Shown here piece by piece: positions 50,845-60,656 of a stretch of DNA of 64,000 nucleotides. Each line of letters begins with the position of its first letter. Positions within the stretch are counted from its first letter, which is position 1. The DNA is taken from NCBI GenBank assembly GCA_947302355.1, contig CAMYUU010000003.1, forward strand, positions 38,467-102,466, in the 5' to 3' direction. The DNA comes from an uncultured Candidatus Saccharibacteria bacterium (lineage in GTDB: Bacteria; Patescibacteriota; Saccharimonadia; Saccharimonadales; Saccharimonadaceae). The position numbers and the translations under genes are program-made. The notes under the pieces are model-generated. The model was not told the origin of the DNA and made no database searches. It worked only from the letters and a program-made list of their open reading frames with translations.

Positions 50845-53793
50845 ATGGAAACGGTTATACATTTTATTCTGATGCCGATCTTCTGGATTCCGATAGTGGG
50901 GATTCTGGCATTTTTAACTTATCGCAATTACAAGAAATTGAATAAACTCAAAGTGCTAAATGTGGATTCGGTACTTTTAATGTTGGAGATCCCGAGAGAA
51001 AATGACAAAAAAGAGTTAGCGGCAGAGCAGCTCTTCGCTTCCTTGCATGGTATACTGCGCGATAAGAATGAATTAAGGAATTCGGGCGGAGTGCAAGAGC
51101 ATTTATCGTTCGAAATTGTATCTACGGCGGGGCAAATTCGCTTTTATGTATGGGTGCCTAAAGTTCTACAGAACTTCGTGGAGGGTCAAATCTATTCTCA
51201 GTACCCAACCGTTCAGATTCACAAGATGGACGAGGATTATGTAGATGATCGCGCCAATTATCCAGTTTGTTACTCCACGGAACTAACTTTGACCGACAAT
51301 GAAGCGCTTCCTATCAAAACTTTTGATAATTTTGAAGTGGATCCTCTAGCTGGCATTACTGGTACACTAGCTAAACTCAGCCCTGATAGATCTGAAGAAT
51401 TATGGGTACAGATTTTGACTCGCCCGATTGCTGATGATTGGCATAAAAATACTACCGATAGGTGGGTCCAAAAAGTTAAGTCCGGCAAGCGGCCTATTAT
51501 GGGTGTGACTGGGATTGATTGGACTTGGCTAGTGGAAGCGGTAGGCGCACTATTTCGCCCGCCAGCGGGTGGCACTAATTCAGAAACAACTGTGGAACTA
51601 TCTGAACGTGACAAAACTAGAATTAGTAAAGCCGAAGAAAAAGCTACAAAGCTAGGATATGAAGTCAAGATTAGATTAGTATATCTTGGCCAGAATCAAA
51701 CCGACGCTAGGCTCAACATGCAGGCCCTAGTAGGTACTTTTAAGCAATATAACTCCACCAATCTTAACGGATTCAGGCAAACTAGCGGTAGCTTTAATCC
51801 GACCGAACTTGAAGCTTATAAACTAAGGCTTTTCGCCAACCATGGTTTTATCTTAAATATCTCAGAGCTAGCATCTGTTTATCATTTGCCACATACGTCG
51901 GTCGAAACGCCAAATATAGTGTGGGCCAATTCTAAAACCGCCGAGCCACCCGCCAAGCTTCCGGTCTTGACTGGCAATGCTAGTACAGATGAGAATATTT
52001 CGGCTTTCGGTTTGACTAATTTCCGTGGTATCAATCATCAGTTTGGCTTACTTAGGCGCGACAGGTCAAGGCATGTTTATATTATTGGTCAGACTGGAGC
52101 AGGGAAGAGCGGACTGCTTGAGCTATTAGCGCTTTCAGATGTTTTCTATAACCAAGGCTATTGCATTATCGATCCGCATGGGGACTTTGCGATTGATAAC
52201 CTGCGATTTATTCCTGAATCCAGAGTAAAAGATGTAGTGTACTTCAATCCGGCCGATACGGCTTTCCCTGTAGCATTCAACCCACTAGAAATAACCGATC
52301 CTTCACGTAAACCCAACATTTGCTCAGAGGTGATTGGGGTACTGAAGCGTATGTTTGGCGAGTCGTGGGGGCCCAGACTAGAGCATATCCTGCGTTATAC
52401 TCTTCTAGCCTTACTAGATCGTCCTTCTACTACTTTGCTGGATATTTCTAGATTATTAACAGATAAAGATTTTCGCAAAGAGACCTTGGAATACTGTAAA
52501 GATGTAACAGTATTACAGTTCTGGAAACACGAGTTTGGCCAATGGAACGAAAAACAGGTTAATGAGTCTATCGCCCCAGTACTCAATAAAGTAGGTGCTT
52601 TTACGGCGAATCCAATTATTCGCAATATCATTGGCCAGCCAAAATCGTCTTTTGATATTCGTAAAATCATGGACGAGGGCAAGATTTTAGTAGTGAATTT
52701 ATCTAAGGGCCTCATCGGTGAGGACAATGCGGGTATTTTGGGCGCATTCCTGGTCACCAAAGTGCAGTTAGCCGCGATGTCGCGTTCAGATATTCCACTG
52801 GTAGAGGACAGGCGTCCGTTCTATCTCTATGTGGATGAGTTTCAGAACTTTGCTACCGATTCGTTTGCCGTGATTCTCTCTGAGGCTCGTAAATATGGCT
52901 TAAACTTAACCGTAGCTAATCAATACGTCGCTCAAATGACCGACCAGGTGCGAGATGCTGTGTTTGGCAACGTAGGTACTACTATTTCATTCCGGGTATC
53001 GGCCGATGATGCGCCATTTTTAATCAAGCAATTTGAGCCAACCTTTGAGGAATCTGATATCATCCAGCTAAATAATCGACATTTCGTAATTTCAATGATT
53101 ATTAATGGTGAGAAAGTCCCTGCTTTTTCGGCAACCACGTTGTCCATTCCAAGTACTCCCGCAGATAATTTCGACGCCATAGTAGCCAACTCACGCGATA
53201 ACTATGCAAGGCCGAGAATGGAAGTCGAAGATGAGATTCGTGAGGCGATTGAGCAGTCTGAGAAATATAAGAAAGAGCTCGCCGATTCTGGAAGACAAGA
53301 TCCTAAAATGGTGATTAATACCGTTGAGAAGCCAATATTTAGGCCAGTGATATCTACCGAACAAAAACCGAACTTAAAGCACGACGCTACTCCACAAGGC
53401 GATTTCATTCGTCAAAAAATCAGCCCAAACGCAGCTGAAGGCAAAGAAAGACTCGGGCTAAAAGACCTAGCAAATCTAATAGCAGGTCAGAAGAACGACG
53501 ACGAAACGGAAAAAACAGGGAAGCAACCTGAAGGAAAAGAGTCGAAGGATGAGAGTAAGAAGCAGTCAAATGGCAAAAAACGGAGGTCAAAGAGAAAGAA
53601 AGGGAAGAAAAACACTCAAAAATCCACCCCTGTTATTCCCTCTGTTAAGCCAGAGGTGGAATATCAAGAGAAGTCGACGGTCACTATCGAACCTAACCAT
53701 GATCCTCTACCCCTGTCTACCCCCGTTAAGGATACGGAAGACTTCGCCAGCAAAGATAATTCAGTAGATGGATTTTTAGCGATCAAGCATTAG
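50845..53793 (+). CDS. VirD4/TraC-like type IV secretion/conjugation ATPase
   Basis: N-terminal TM; HVYIIGQTGAGKSGLLELLALSD; CIIDPHGDF; FYLYVDEFQNFATDSFAVILSEARKYGLNLTVANQY; basic C-terminal tail. Confidence 0.82.
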   Translation: METVIHFILMPIFWIPIVGILAFLTYRNYKKLNKLKVLNVDSVLLMLEIPRENDKKELAAEQLFASLHGILRDKNELRNSGGVQEHLSFEIVSTAGQIRFYVWVPKVLQNFVEGQIYSQYPTVQIHKMDEDYVDDRANYPVCYSTELTLTDNEALPIKTFDNFEVDPLAGITGTLAKLSPDRSEELWVQILTRPIADDWHKNTTDRWVQKVKSGKRPIMGVTGIDWTWLVEAVGALFRPPAGGTNSETTVELSERDKTRISKAEEKATKLGYEVKIRLVYLGQNQTDARLNMQALVGTFKQYNSTNLNGFRQTSGSFNPTELEAYKLRLFANHGFILNISELASVYHLPHTSVETPNIVWANSKTAEPPAKLPVLTGNASTDENISAFGLTNFRGINHQFGLLRRDRSRHVYIIGQTGAGKSGLLELLALSDVFYNQGYCIIDPHGDFAIDNLRFIPESRVKDVVYFNPADTAFPVAFNPLEITDPSRKPNICSEVIGVLKRMFGESWGPRLEHILRYTLLALLDRPSTTLLDISRLLTDKDFRKETLEYCKDVTVLQFWKHEFGQWNEKQVNESIAPVLNKVGAFTANPIIRNIIGQPKSSFDIRKIMDEGKILVVNLSKGLIGEDNAGILGAFLVTKVQLAAMSRSDIPLVEDRRPFYLYVDEFQNFATDSFAVILSEARKYGLNLTVANQYVAQMTDQVRDAVFGNVGTTISFRVSADDAPFLIKQFEPTFEESDIIQLNNRHFVISMIINGEKVPAFSATTLSIPSTPADNFDAIVANSRDNYARPRMEVEDEIREAIEQSEKYKKELADSGRQDPKMVINTVEKPIFRPVISTEQKPNLKHDATPQGDFIRQKISPNAAEGKERLGLKDLANLIAGQKNDDETEKTGKQPEGKESKDESKKQSNGKKRRSKRKKGKKNTQKSTPVIPSVKPEVEYQEKSTVTIEPNHDPLPLSTPVKDTEDFASKDNSVDGFLAIKH

Positions 53794-54068
53794 AATTAAA
53801 CTGTAAGGGAATAAGTAAAAAAAAATAAAAATGAGAATGTGCGTCCGCGCCAAAAAGTCAGTGCGGACGCGAAAGTCAGCCTTCCAATTTTAATATAGCT
53901 TTAATGTCGCACAATGCATATTTTAAGACATTGAAGGTATTAAATAAAGACGATAAAGTAATCGTCTAAATTAGGTTAAAATGCTTATGGCTAGGTAGAG
54001 AATCACGCAGGCCGCAATTAACGGCTAGGCTTAGTTCTTTTTTTCGAAGGTTTTACTATAATTATATT

Positions 54069-54295
54069 CTGAGCTTTTACAAAGATCGGCTGTAGCCTCC
54101 GACAACAGGTTCGACATTGGTGTGTGACCGGTAATAGTTTTGCACAGGCTGGTGGCTCGCACAGTCGTCGCTAAGCCGCATTTTCGCGAGAATCTGTATA
54201 ATTCGGTATGTAAATGTTACAATTTAGCGCTTTTTGGGCCTAAATTTGGGCTAATTCTGAGCGTTTTTAGCCAAATTTTTGCTCCACCCCTGTTA
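54069..54295 (+). ncRNA. Possible structured RNA with terminator-like 3' end
   Basis: TATAAT at about 54057-54062; CGGCT/AGCCG closure; terminator-like TTTGGgCTAA...TTAGCCAAATTTTT. Confidence 0.35.
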
Positions 54296-54525
54296 ATTCT
54301 AAACTCGTCTGGGCCTAATTTTTTTAATTTGACTTTTCCCTATTTTTGTTCCCTGATTTACTGTTTTTCCCTGTTTTTTTGTCGAGGTCTGATAAGCTGT
54401 CTTATGACTAGGTCCCTAAATTTACCGAACATACACCGAACTAGAGAAGAGAACCACCGGCTAGAACAAAAACCGAACTATCTCCTCGCCGCAAGACTCG
54501 CGCTTACGAAGACCGCGCAAATCTG

Positions 54526-54546
54526 GTGGCCCCATAATGGGGCCAC
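54526..54546. repeat. Perfect GC-rich inverted repeat 3' of the VR2-bearing gene
   Basis: GTGGCCCCAT-A-ATGGGGCCAC, about 40 bp past the stop codon of the minus-strand gene. Confidence 0.85.
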
Positions 54547-54583
54547 AGTTCCTGGGATTTGGGAAAAACGAACTAGACTATGC

Positions 54584-56446
54584 CTAAGTGCTAGCTAAGC
54601 AACGCAGTGACCTTCCGCGGTACTTGGTGCCGTCGTTCGTACCTGGGTGGACGAGCGAGGAGAAGAGGTACAGGCCGTAGGCGCTGCGGCTATTGTACGC
54701 TGTAGAGGACCAATAGTTGCCGTCGCTACCTCGAGTGTTAAGAGAAGCACCAGTCACGTAGCCCGAGTAGAGAAAGTTGTTCGGATAAGCCCTGAGCTTT
54801 TTACTGGCATCTGCGTTTGTGACATTTGTATCATTATTAATTTTATAATTTAGATAGTAGAAACCGCCCGGAGTATTGCCATTACCAGAACTGCTACCAT
54901 AAGGCAGTTTCCAGCCGCTTGGACATAAGTCGCCAGCAACTTCTCCACTAGATTTACTGTAAGTTCCATTGCCCGCCGTAGCAGAATACCAGTTATAGTA
55001 ATTGCCGTAGGAATATAGATTGGCGCCTGCAGACATAGTGTTAGTTGTTTGGTATGATACGCGATTTGCAGTATTGTCAGTTCTGAGCCTAGATTGGTCA
55101 TGGCATGCTGTTGAGTCTGATGTACACCAACCTTCTGGAGCAGTATCGGCATTGTAAGCTACATTGGAGGTTGGGGAGAGGTTAGTGAAAGTATTGGAGT
55201 CAGTATAATTGTGTTTTAATGTTACAGTTGGATTTATTGGATCATTATCGTTTAGTGGGTTATTAGTATTAGTAGTAGTTAGAGTTGTAGGCACTATAGT
55301 ATTTCCTTCTGTATGAGTATCTGCTAGTCTTAGATTTTCTATCATCCAGCATTTATTGTCTGCTAGTTTAGCTATAGCGTATGTTTGACCATCTCTTGTA
55401 TCTGTGAGAGCTGAAACACTAGCAAGTGTTCTAGTACCACTAGTACTAGCGGCTGTGAGGCTATTACAGACAGAAGCAGTTTTAGCTGAGTCTTGGAAGT
55501 TACCTTCGGATTTAATCCATACGGCATATAAAGCTAGGCCGTTAGCAGAAGTGCCAACTGGTACCGTAATGTCTTCATTAGGACCATAGAAGTTAGCATT
55601 AGGATTAGTAGCATAATCAAAAGCATCAGACCAACCGGCAAAGCCATAACCGTCTCTAGAGAAGTTAGAGGCAAAGAGTTTTACCGTATTGCCATCACTT
55701 GCGGATTGTCTTCCCATAGTGCCTTCTGCAGTAGATGCATTAGCATAGTAGTTAATGTATCCTGCAGTAGTAGGTTGAGGAGCTAATGGTTCCTCGCTAG
55801 ACGGATGCACTAATGTATACTTTACCTTACCAGTATAAGTATCTGCTACTTGGGTGGTAGACATGTAGGCTGCATAGGTGGTAGTTAGTTCTGCTCCAGT
55901 AGCATTTGTGCCTACATCAGTACCTGAGTCTCTATGGGCTACTTTAGTATAAGTGCCTGGTACTATACTATAACTACCATAACCATTGTCTAACGTAATA
56001 GGATAAGTAGCACCACTACTGGTTTCTAGTTTCATAGCCCAGTTAGATGTGCTCCCTGACGTAGCTGTACCAGAAGCAATCTTCCCTCCGTTTGATGCGC
56101 CAATTAGCTTAGTATGGTCTTCTCCCGTATATTGATCTCCAGTAAAGCCTATGGCATAGATTGCAAAGCCTTCGTTATCATTGCAAAAGGCTTTTAGGGT
56201 AGTAGTCCCTATATCGTCTTCATAAGTACCATTAGTAATAGTAGCAGTATGGGAGTCCATACCCACACCCGTCATAGAGCAGGATTCTGATACGGTGATA
56301 TTGACTTGATCTATAACAGAGTCATCTGCAAAAGTAGTACTAGAGGAAAGAAATGAGGCGGAAAGAAGGGTGAGGCTAGATAAGATTACTGAAATATATA
56401 CATATATACATGAAACGTGCGTATTTTGATGTGTGACCTTTAGCAT
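54584..56446 (-). CDS. Secreted repeat/lectin-like surface protein with DGR-like variable C-terminus; intact paralog of 18262-20033
   Basis: Signal peptide; FAGWSDAFDYA and CWMIENLRL modules; C-terminus YPNNFLYSGYVTGASLNTRGSDGNYWSSTAYNSRSAYGLYLFSSLVHPGTNDGTKYRGRSLRCLAST. Confidence 0.82.
   Translation of the reverse strand: MLKVTHQNTHVSCIYVYISVILSSLTLLSASFLSSSTTFADDSVIDQVNITVSESCSMTGVGMDSHTATITNGTYEDDIGTTTLKAFCNDNEGFAIYAIGFTGDQYTGEDHTKLIGASNGGKIASGTATSGSTSNWAMKLETSSGATYPITLDNGYGSYSIVPGTYTKVAHRDSGTDVGTNATGAELTTTYAAYMSTTQVADTYTGKVKYTLVHPSSEEPLAPQPTTAGYINYYANASTAEGTMGRQSASDGNTVKLFASNFSRDGYGFAGWSDAFDYATNPNANFYGPNEDITVPVGTSANGLALYAVWIKSEGNFQDSAKTASVCNSLTAASTSGTRTLASVSALTDTRDGQTYAIAKLADNKCWMIENLRLADTHTEGNTIVPTTLTTTNTNNPLNDNDPINPTVTLKHNYTDSNTFTNLSPTSNVAYNADTAPEGWCTSDSTACHDQSRLRTDNTANRVSYQTTNTMSAGANLYSYGNYYNWYSATAGNGTYSKSSGEVAGDLCPSGWKLPYGSSSGNGNTPGGFYYLNYKINNDTNVTNADASKKLRAYPNNFLYSGYVTGASLNTRGSDGNYWSSTAYNSRSAYGLYLFSSLVHPGTNDGTKYRGRSLRCLAST
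54590..54800 (-). other. Candidate DGR variable region (VR2)
   Basis: Codon alignment with VR1; GC-rich NNC codons in an otherwise A+T-rich gene. Confidence 0.65.
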
Positions 56447-56516
56447 AAGCTTATTATACATAAATAACTTCATTATTTCAAGAAATATTTTTCAATAAAT
56501 CCACTATATGCATTTA

Positions 56517-57185
56517 TCACTTCCAATATGCACGTCTATCTATCCTTACATCAATATATTCAAAATCATCTGTTCCCTGGTCTGCTAAATAGCGAATCAT
56601 CCGGTCGGCATCTTCCACTGTAATTGCCGAATCACGGTCAATCGTAGTTTTAATAAAACCATCATATCCCTCAAGATAAAAATCTACTTCGCGAATAGCG
56701 CCAGTAGGAATCACCGCTTTAACTGGCGTGTAGTTTAAATCGCGAAAATCCTGCTCAGCCTGACCAATATAGGCATTCATCCGGCTAGAAATCTTGCTAC
56801 CCGCCGTAGCATCTTCGTCCACCACTTCAATTGTAGGTTGCAGGGTATCATTATTCCCTACCTCTTCAATATTATTAGAAGCATCATCAAAGTTAGGCTG
56901 TTCAGCTCTAAATAAATAAAAGCAAAGATAAACCAAAATCCCACCAAGTGCAACAAATCCAACAATAGTTAGAATTACTCGCCACACAGCCTTCTTTTTA
57001 TCCTTTTTACGAGCCACCATTCGCTCATTTCTAGTCTCTAATCGCTCTCTGCGCTCACCAATGGTACGACCAGAACGAATCGTAGAATTCTGGTTTAATT
57101 TGCGGCGTGCTAAAGTAGGAGCGGCGGGCTTCGTCTCTTGTGAATCATTAGTTGTTTCGGTGTTTTTCTTTTTCAAGATGCCCAC
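56517..57185 (-). CDS. Single-TM protein in the FtsQ/DivIB position of the division cluster
   Basis: Basic cytoplasmic N-terminus, one TM, about 130 aa extracytoplasmic domain, downstream of murG. Confidence 0.5.
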   Translation of the reverse strand: MGILKKKNTETTNDSQETKPAAPTLARRKLNQNSTIRSGRTIGERRERLETRNERMVARKKDKKKAVWRVILTIVGFVALGGILVYLCFYLFRAEQPNFDDASNNIEEVGNNDTLQPTIEVVDEDATAGSKISSRMNAYIGQAEQDFRDLNYTPVKAVIPTGAIREVDFYLEGYDGFIKTTIDRDSAITVEDADRMIRYLADQGTDDFEYIDVRIDRRAYWK

Positions 57186-57194
57186 GTGCCCCCC

Positions 57195-58430
57195 TTAAGC
57201 TTCCGCTAGTATTATCTCGGCTAGTTGTTCGGCGGCGTCTGCGCGAGCCTCCACGTATAGACGTTCGGCCATCTCAGCGCGAAGTTTAGGAGATTTAATT
57301 AGATGCTGTATTTCTTTCAGTAATATGCTAGGATTCTCCATCATCTTTGAATCGTAAATGACTGCTGCTGCCTTAGCATCTTTCAAGCGATCGGCGTTTT
57401 TGACCTGGTGGCCGCCCGGTAAGCGTTCAAATGGAACCAAGAGTGTCGCTTTTTTCAACATGGCCATTTCAGCAATAGTAGTGGCTCCAGCCCTAGAAAC
57501 GACTAGATCAGCTGCCCCCATTAGCTCATTCATTGTGGTGTTAAACTCCCACATTCTAAAGTTAGATTCTAGAGAAGCTTTGCTCCAGTTTTCGTACTTT
57601 TTGAGATCAACCATATTCTCGTAATGTTTACGCCCCGCGACTAATCCAACGGAAGTAAACTTCAATAGGTTCGGTAAAATAGTGCGCGTAACTTCGTTGA
57701 GGTTTTCTGAGCCTTGCGAGCCGCCAGTGATGACTACTAAAGGTTTATCTGGACTAAAAGAAAAAGCTTTTTTAAGTGTGGCGACTTTCGATGGGCTGAC
57801 TGGTTTGAACTCTGGACCAACTGGAATGCCAGTCCAGACGTAGTTCGGATGGGAGGACATTGTTTCTTCGGATGGTGGGATACCAAACGCTACCTTGTTG
57901 GCATGTTTAGCAAGAATGCGATTAGCTAGGCCCATAGTAGCATCAGACTCATGAATAACATAAGGAACTTTGAAAAGTCTAGCTACTAAACCAACTGGTA
58001 GACAGACATATCCACCTTTTAAGAATATGACATCTGGGCGATCCTTTTTCGGTATGAATCTGAAAAAGCTAGTAATAAGCCCACAAACAAAGCCCAAGAA
58101 TCCTAGAATGTTACCAAGAATTAAATCTTTTAAAGTAATGCCAATGTGGACAAAATAATCACGAAAAGACCAGCCAGCATAACGATGGAATTTACCGGCA
58201 GGCAAGCGTCGTACGCGAATATATGAAAATCTACGAGAAGCTTTTTCTTTCTTCTCTTCCCCCCAGGCGACACCTAATTCGGTAGTAAGTTTAGTGACGT
58301 TTTTATAATATTTAAAATCGGTCCAAAATTCAATTTCGGCACGGGGTTTTTTATTTAGTATTTCTCTGATTACGGCGACGGCTGGCGTGATGTGTCCCCC
58401 TGATCCCCCGCCGACTACTAATATCTTCAT
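57195..58430 (-). CDS. murG: MurG glycosyltransferase
   Basis: MKILVVGGGSGGHITPAVAVIREI; VVITGGSQGSENLN; VVSRAGATTIAEMA; PGGHQVKNA. Confidence 0.95.
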   Translation of the reverse strand: MKILVVGGGSGGHITPAVAVIREILNKKPRAEIEFWTDFKYYKNVTKLTTELGVAWGEEKKEKASRRFSYIRVRRLPAGKFHRYAGWSFRDYFVHIGITLKDLILGNILGFLGFVCGLITSFFRFIPKKDRPDVIFLKGGYVCLPVGLVARLFKVPYVIHESDATMGLANRILAKHANKVAFGIPPSEETMSSHPNYVWTGIPVGPEFKPVSPSKVATLKKAFSFSPDKPLVVITGGSQGSENLNEVTRTILPNLLKFTSVGLVAGRKHYENMVDLKKYENWSKASLESNFRMWEFNTTMNELMGAADLVVSRAGATTIAEMAMLKKATLLVPFERLPGGHQVKNADRLKDAKAAAVIYDSKMMENPSILLKEIQHLIKSPKLRAEMAERLYVEARADAAEQLAEIILAEA

Positions 58431-59592
58431 TTGTTATTACCTCTCTACTAGTATAACACGAAAGCTGCAAAACGAAACCTAAAGCACCAGCAATAAACAC
58501 CATACTGGTACCGCCATAAGATAGTAGTGGTAGTGTAATCCCTGTGACTGGAATAAGCGAAGTCATGGCCATGATATTCACCACGACTTGAGCGGCCATC
58601 CAAGAGAATACTCCTATCACGAAGAGCCTACTATTTGTTTCTACGGTACCCTCGGCAACTTTTAGCATATTAAGGAGCATGGCGCCGAAAATAGCAATCA
58701 CCAAGAAGAGACCTACAAAACCAAAGGTTTCGCCCATAATGGCAAAAACCGAATCATTGATGGATTCCGGCAAATAGCCCGTAGCCTGGACCGAATTCCC
58801 CACACCTACGCCGAATAGTCCACCCACTCCAATTGCTAGCATAGCATTTTCGATATGATAGGTGGAGTCCGAACTCTCGCCACCAGTAAGCGTAGCTACC
58901 CAGGCGTCGACCCGTTGCATTCGGTGTTCGGAAGTGGCAACTGCGAATACTGAACCAGCTAATACTATGGCGACCATGATGAGATATTGTCGCGTAGAGA
59001 TACCAGACGTTAGTAGCATGCCAAAGATAATCGCAATTAAGGCTACGCCACTGCCCAAATCACCCTGAGCTACCACTACGAGGGCGAGCGATGTTCCACA
59101 TATAATTATCAGTGGTAGCCAAAACTCTCGCCACTTGCCCGTCATTCCCTCTTTTTGCTTTCTCGTTAAGAAATCTGCTAAATAAATGACAAGGGCGAGC
59201 TTCAAGAACTCTGCTGGCTGAAAGCTGACGATACCAAAATCAAACCAGCGACATTCGCCTAATTCACATCTTACTAACGATGAACCCATTTTCGCTAATA
59301 CCCAAAGTAATATTGACATCGCCAGAGCCGCAATCATGATTGGCTTAGAATATTTCTGTAGATATTTAAAAGGTATAACTTTGAAAGCCACAAAAAACAC
59401 TACTAGCGAGAGCACGACTGACCGAAGTTGCCCTATAAAGAAAGAATTCGGGTCATAATTAGCGCCATAAGTGGAGTTTAAAACATTGGCGCGCATTGGA
59501 CCAATTGCATAAATCACAATTAGCCCTAGCGCCATCAGGCCTAAAGTCGTGAAAAGAATTACCAAATTAGATTTGTGACGGCGATTTTTCAC
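58351..59592 (-). CDS. ftsW: FtsW/RodA-family lipid II polymerase
   Basis: SSLVRCELGECRWFDFGIVSFQPAEFLKLALVIYLADFL; TGITLPLLSYGGTSM. Confidence 0.94.
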   Translation of the reverse strand: MKNRRHKSNLVILFTTLGLMALGLIVIYAIGPMRANVLNSTYGANYDPNSFFIGQLRSVVLSLVVFFVAFKVIPFKYLQKYSKPIMIAALAMSILLWVLAKMGSSLVRCELGECRWFDFGIVSFQPAEFLKLALVIYLADFLTRKQKEGMTGKWREFWLPLIIICGTSLALVVVAQGDLGSGVALIAIIFGMLLTSGISTRQYLIMVAIVLAGSVFAVATSEHRMQRVDAWVATLTGGESSDSTYHIENAMLAIGVGGLFGVGVGNSVQATGYLPESINDSVFAIMGETFGFVGLFLVIAIFGAMLLNMLKVAEGTVETNSRLFVIGVFSWMAAQVVVNIMAMTSLIPVTGITLPLLSYGGTSMVFIAGALGFVLQLSCYTSREVITNEDISSRRGIRGTHHASRRRNQRNTK

Positions 59593-60611
59593 ATCGCTCC
59601 CCCGGTAGCCGCAACAAAGATGCCAATAATTGCGCAGACGCCAGCGAAGATCCAGAATCTCATCACGATTTTTGCTTCACCCCAACCTAATGCTTCTAGG
59701 TGATGATGTAAGGGGGCCGAAATAAATACTTTGCGGTGGAAGAGTTTTTTAGAGACTAATTGAATTAGGCTTGATGCGGTTTCTATGACGGCTGGTAAGC
59801 AGATGATCGGTAGCAAAAGGAATGAATTAGTCATCATTGCTACTACCCCTAGCCCTGCTCCTAGCGCGAAGGATCCAGTATCGCCCATCATAAAGCGAGC
59901 GGGAGGAACATTAAACCAAATGTAACTAAGTAGCCAGCCTACTACCGTCATGCAGAATCCGAACAGTAACATGTTTCCCTGGAAAAGAGCTATAACGCCG
60001 TAAGCGCCGTAGGCAATCATGGCCAAGCCGCCAGAAAGACCGTCTAGACCGTCAGTAATATTAACTGCATTAGAGGTAGCCACCACAGAAAAGGCAAAAA
60101 TTAAAATCATGCCAAAGATACCGACTTCAATGTTCCCTACGAATGGGACCAGAATTGATGTCCAACCGAGTTTGACCGCAAAGAACCAACCGAGCACCAA
60201 ACCAACCGCCGAAATGAGAAGGAATTTAACTGGGCCGCGAAGGCCGGCGGCACCTCTTCCGGAGCCAAAAATATTAATAGCGTCATCAATGGCGCCCACC
60301 AAGGCTCCGCCCAAGAATCCGACTAGGGGCAGCCATGTCTGTCCACGGTCTAGGTTAAAGATCCAGGTAACCAGTGTAACCGCAACTACACCCACCAGTC
60401 CAGCCATAGTTGGAAAGACGTGTTTGAATTTATGCGCATGAAGTTTAGTCATAATAGGCAAAGATTTGCCATCTACTGTAGTTTTTTTCTGTTTTTTCCA
60501 GAATTTGTATTTGTAGGCGAAGTGGGTATAAATAGGCGTCAATGCCATGGAGGCCAGAAAGCTGGCTAGCGCCAACAACAACCCATAAAACATCTCATCA
60601 TTAATACTCAT
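59589..60611 (-). CDS. mraY: Phospho-MurNAc-pentapeptide transferase
   Basis: KLHAHKFKHVFPTMAGLVG; NAVNITDGLDGLSGG; FMMGDTGSFALGAGLG; HHHLEALGW. Confidence 0.95.
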   Translation of the reverse strand: MSINDEMFYGLLLALASFLASMALTPIYTHFAYKYKFWKKQKKTTVDGKSLPIMTKLHAHKFKHVFPTMAGLVGVVAVTLVTWIFNLDRGQTWLPLVGFLGGALVGAIDDAINIFGSGRGAAGLRGPVKFLLISAVGLVLGWFFAVKLGWTSILVPFVGNIEVGIFGMILIFAFSVVATSNAVNITDGLDGLSGGLAMIAYGAYGVIALFQGNMLLFGFCMTVVGWLLSYIWFNVPPARFMMGDTGSFALGAGLGVVAMMTNSFLLLPIICLPAVIETASSLIQLVSKKLFHRKVFISAPLHHHLEALGWGEAKIVMRFWIFAGVCAIIGIFVAATGGAM

Positions 60612-60656
60612 GCTTGCATTATACCACAAAGTGCCTTATTTAGAACCATAAGCACC

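Noticed and set aside
54090-54140. ACAGGTTCGACATTGG resembles the 5' part of tmRNA
   Set aside because: No matching 3' tRNA-like half with a T-arm and CCA, and no tag ORF could be found nearby.
54140-54598. 152-aa ORF MHRLVARTVVAKPH...
   Set aside because: Low-complexity, U-rich, no SD or recognisable domain; likely a chance ORF over a non-coding region.
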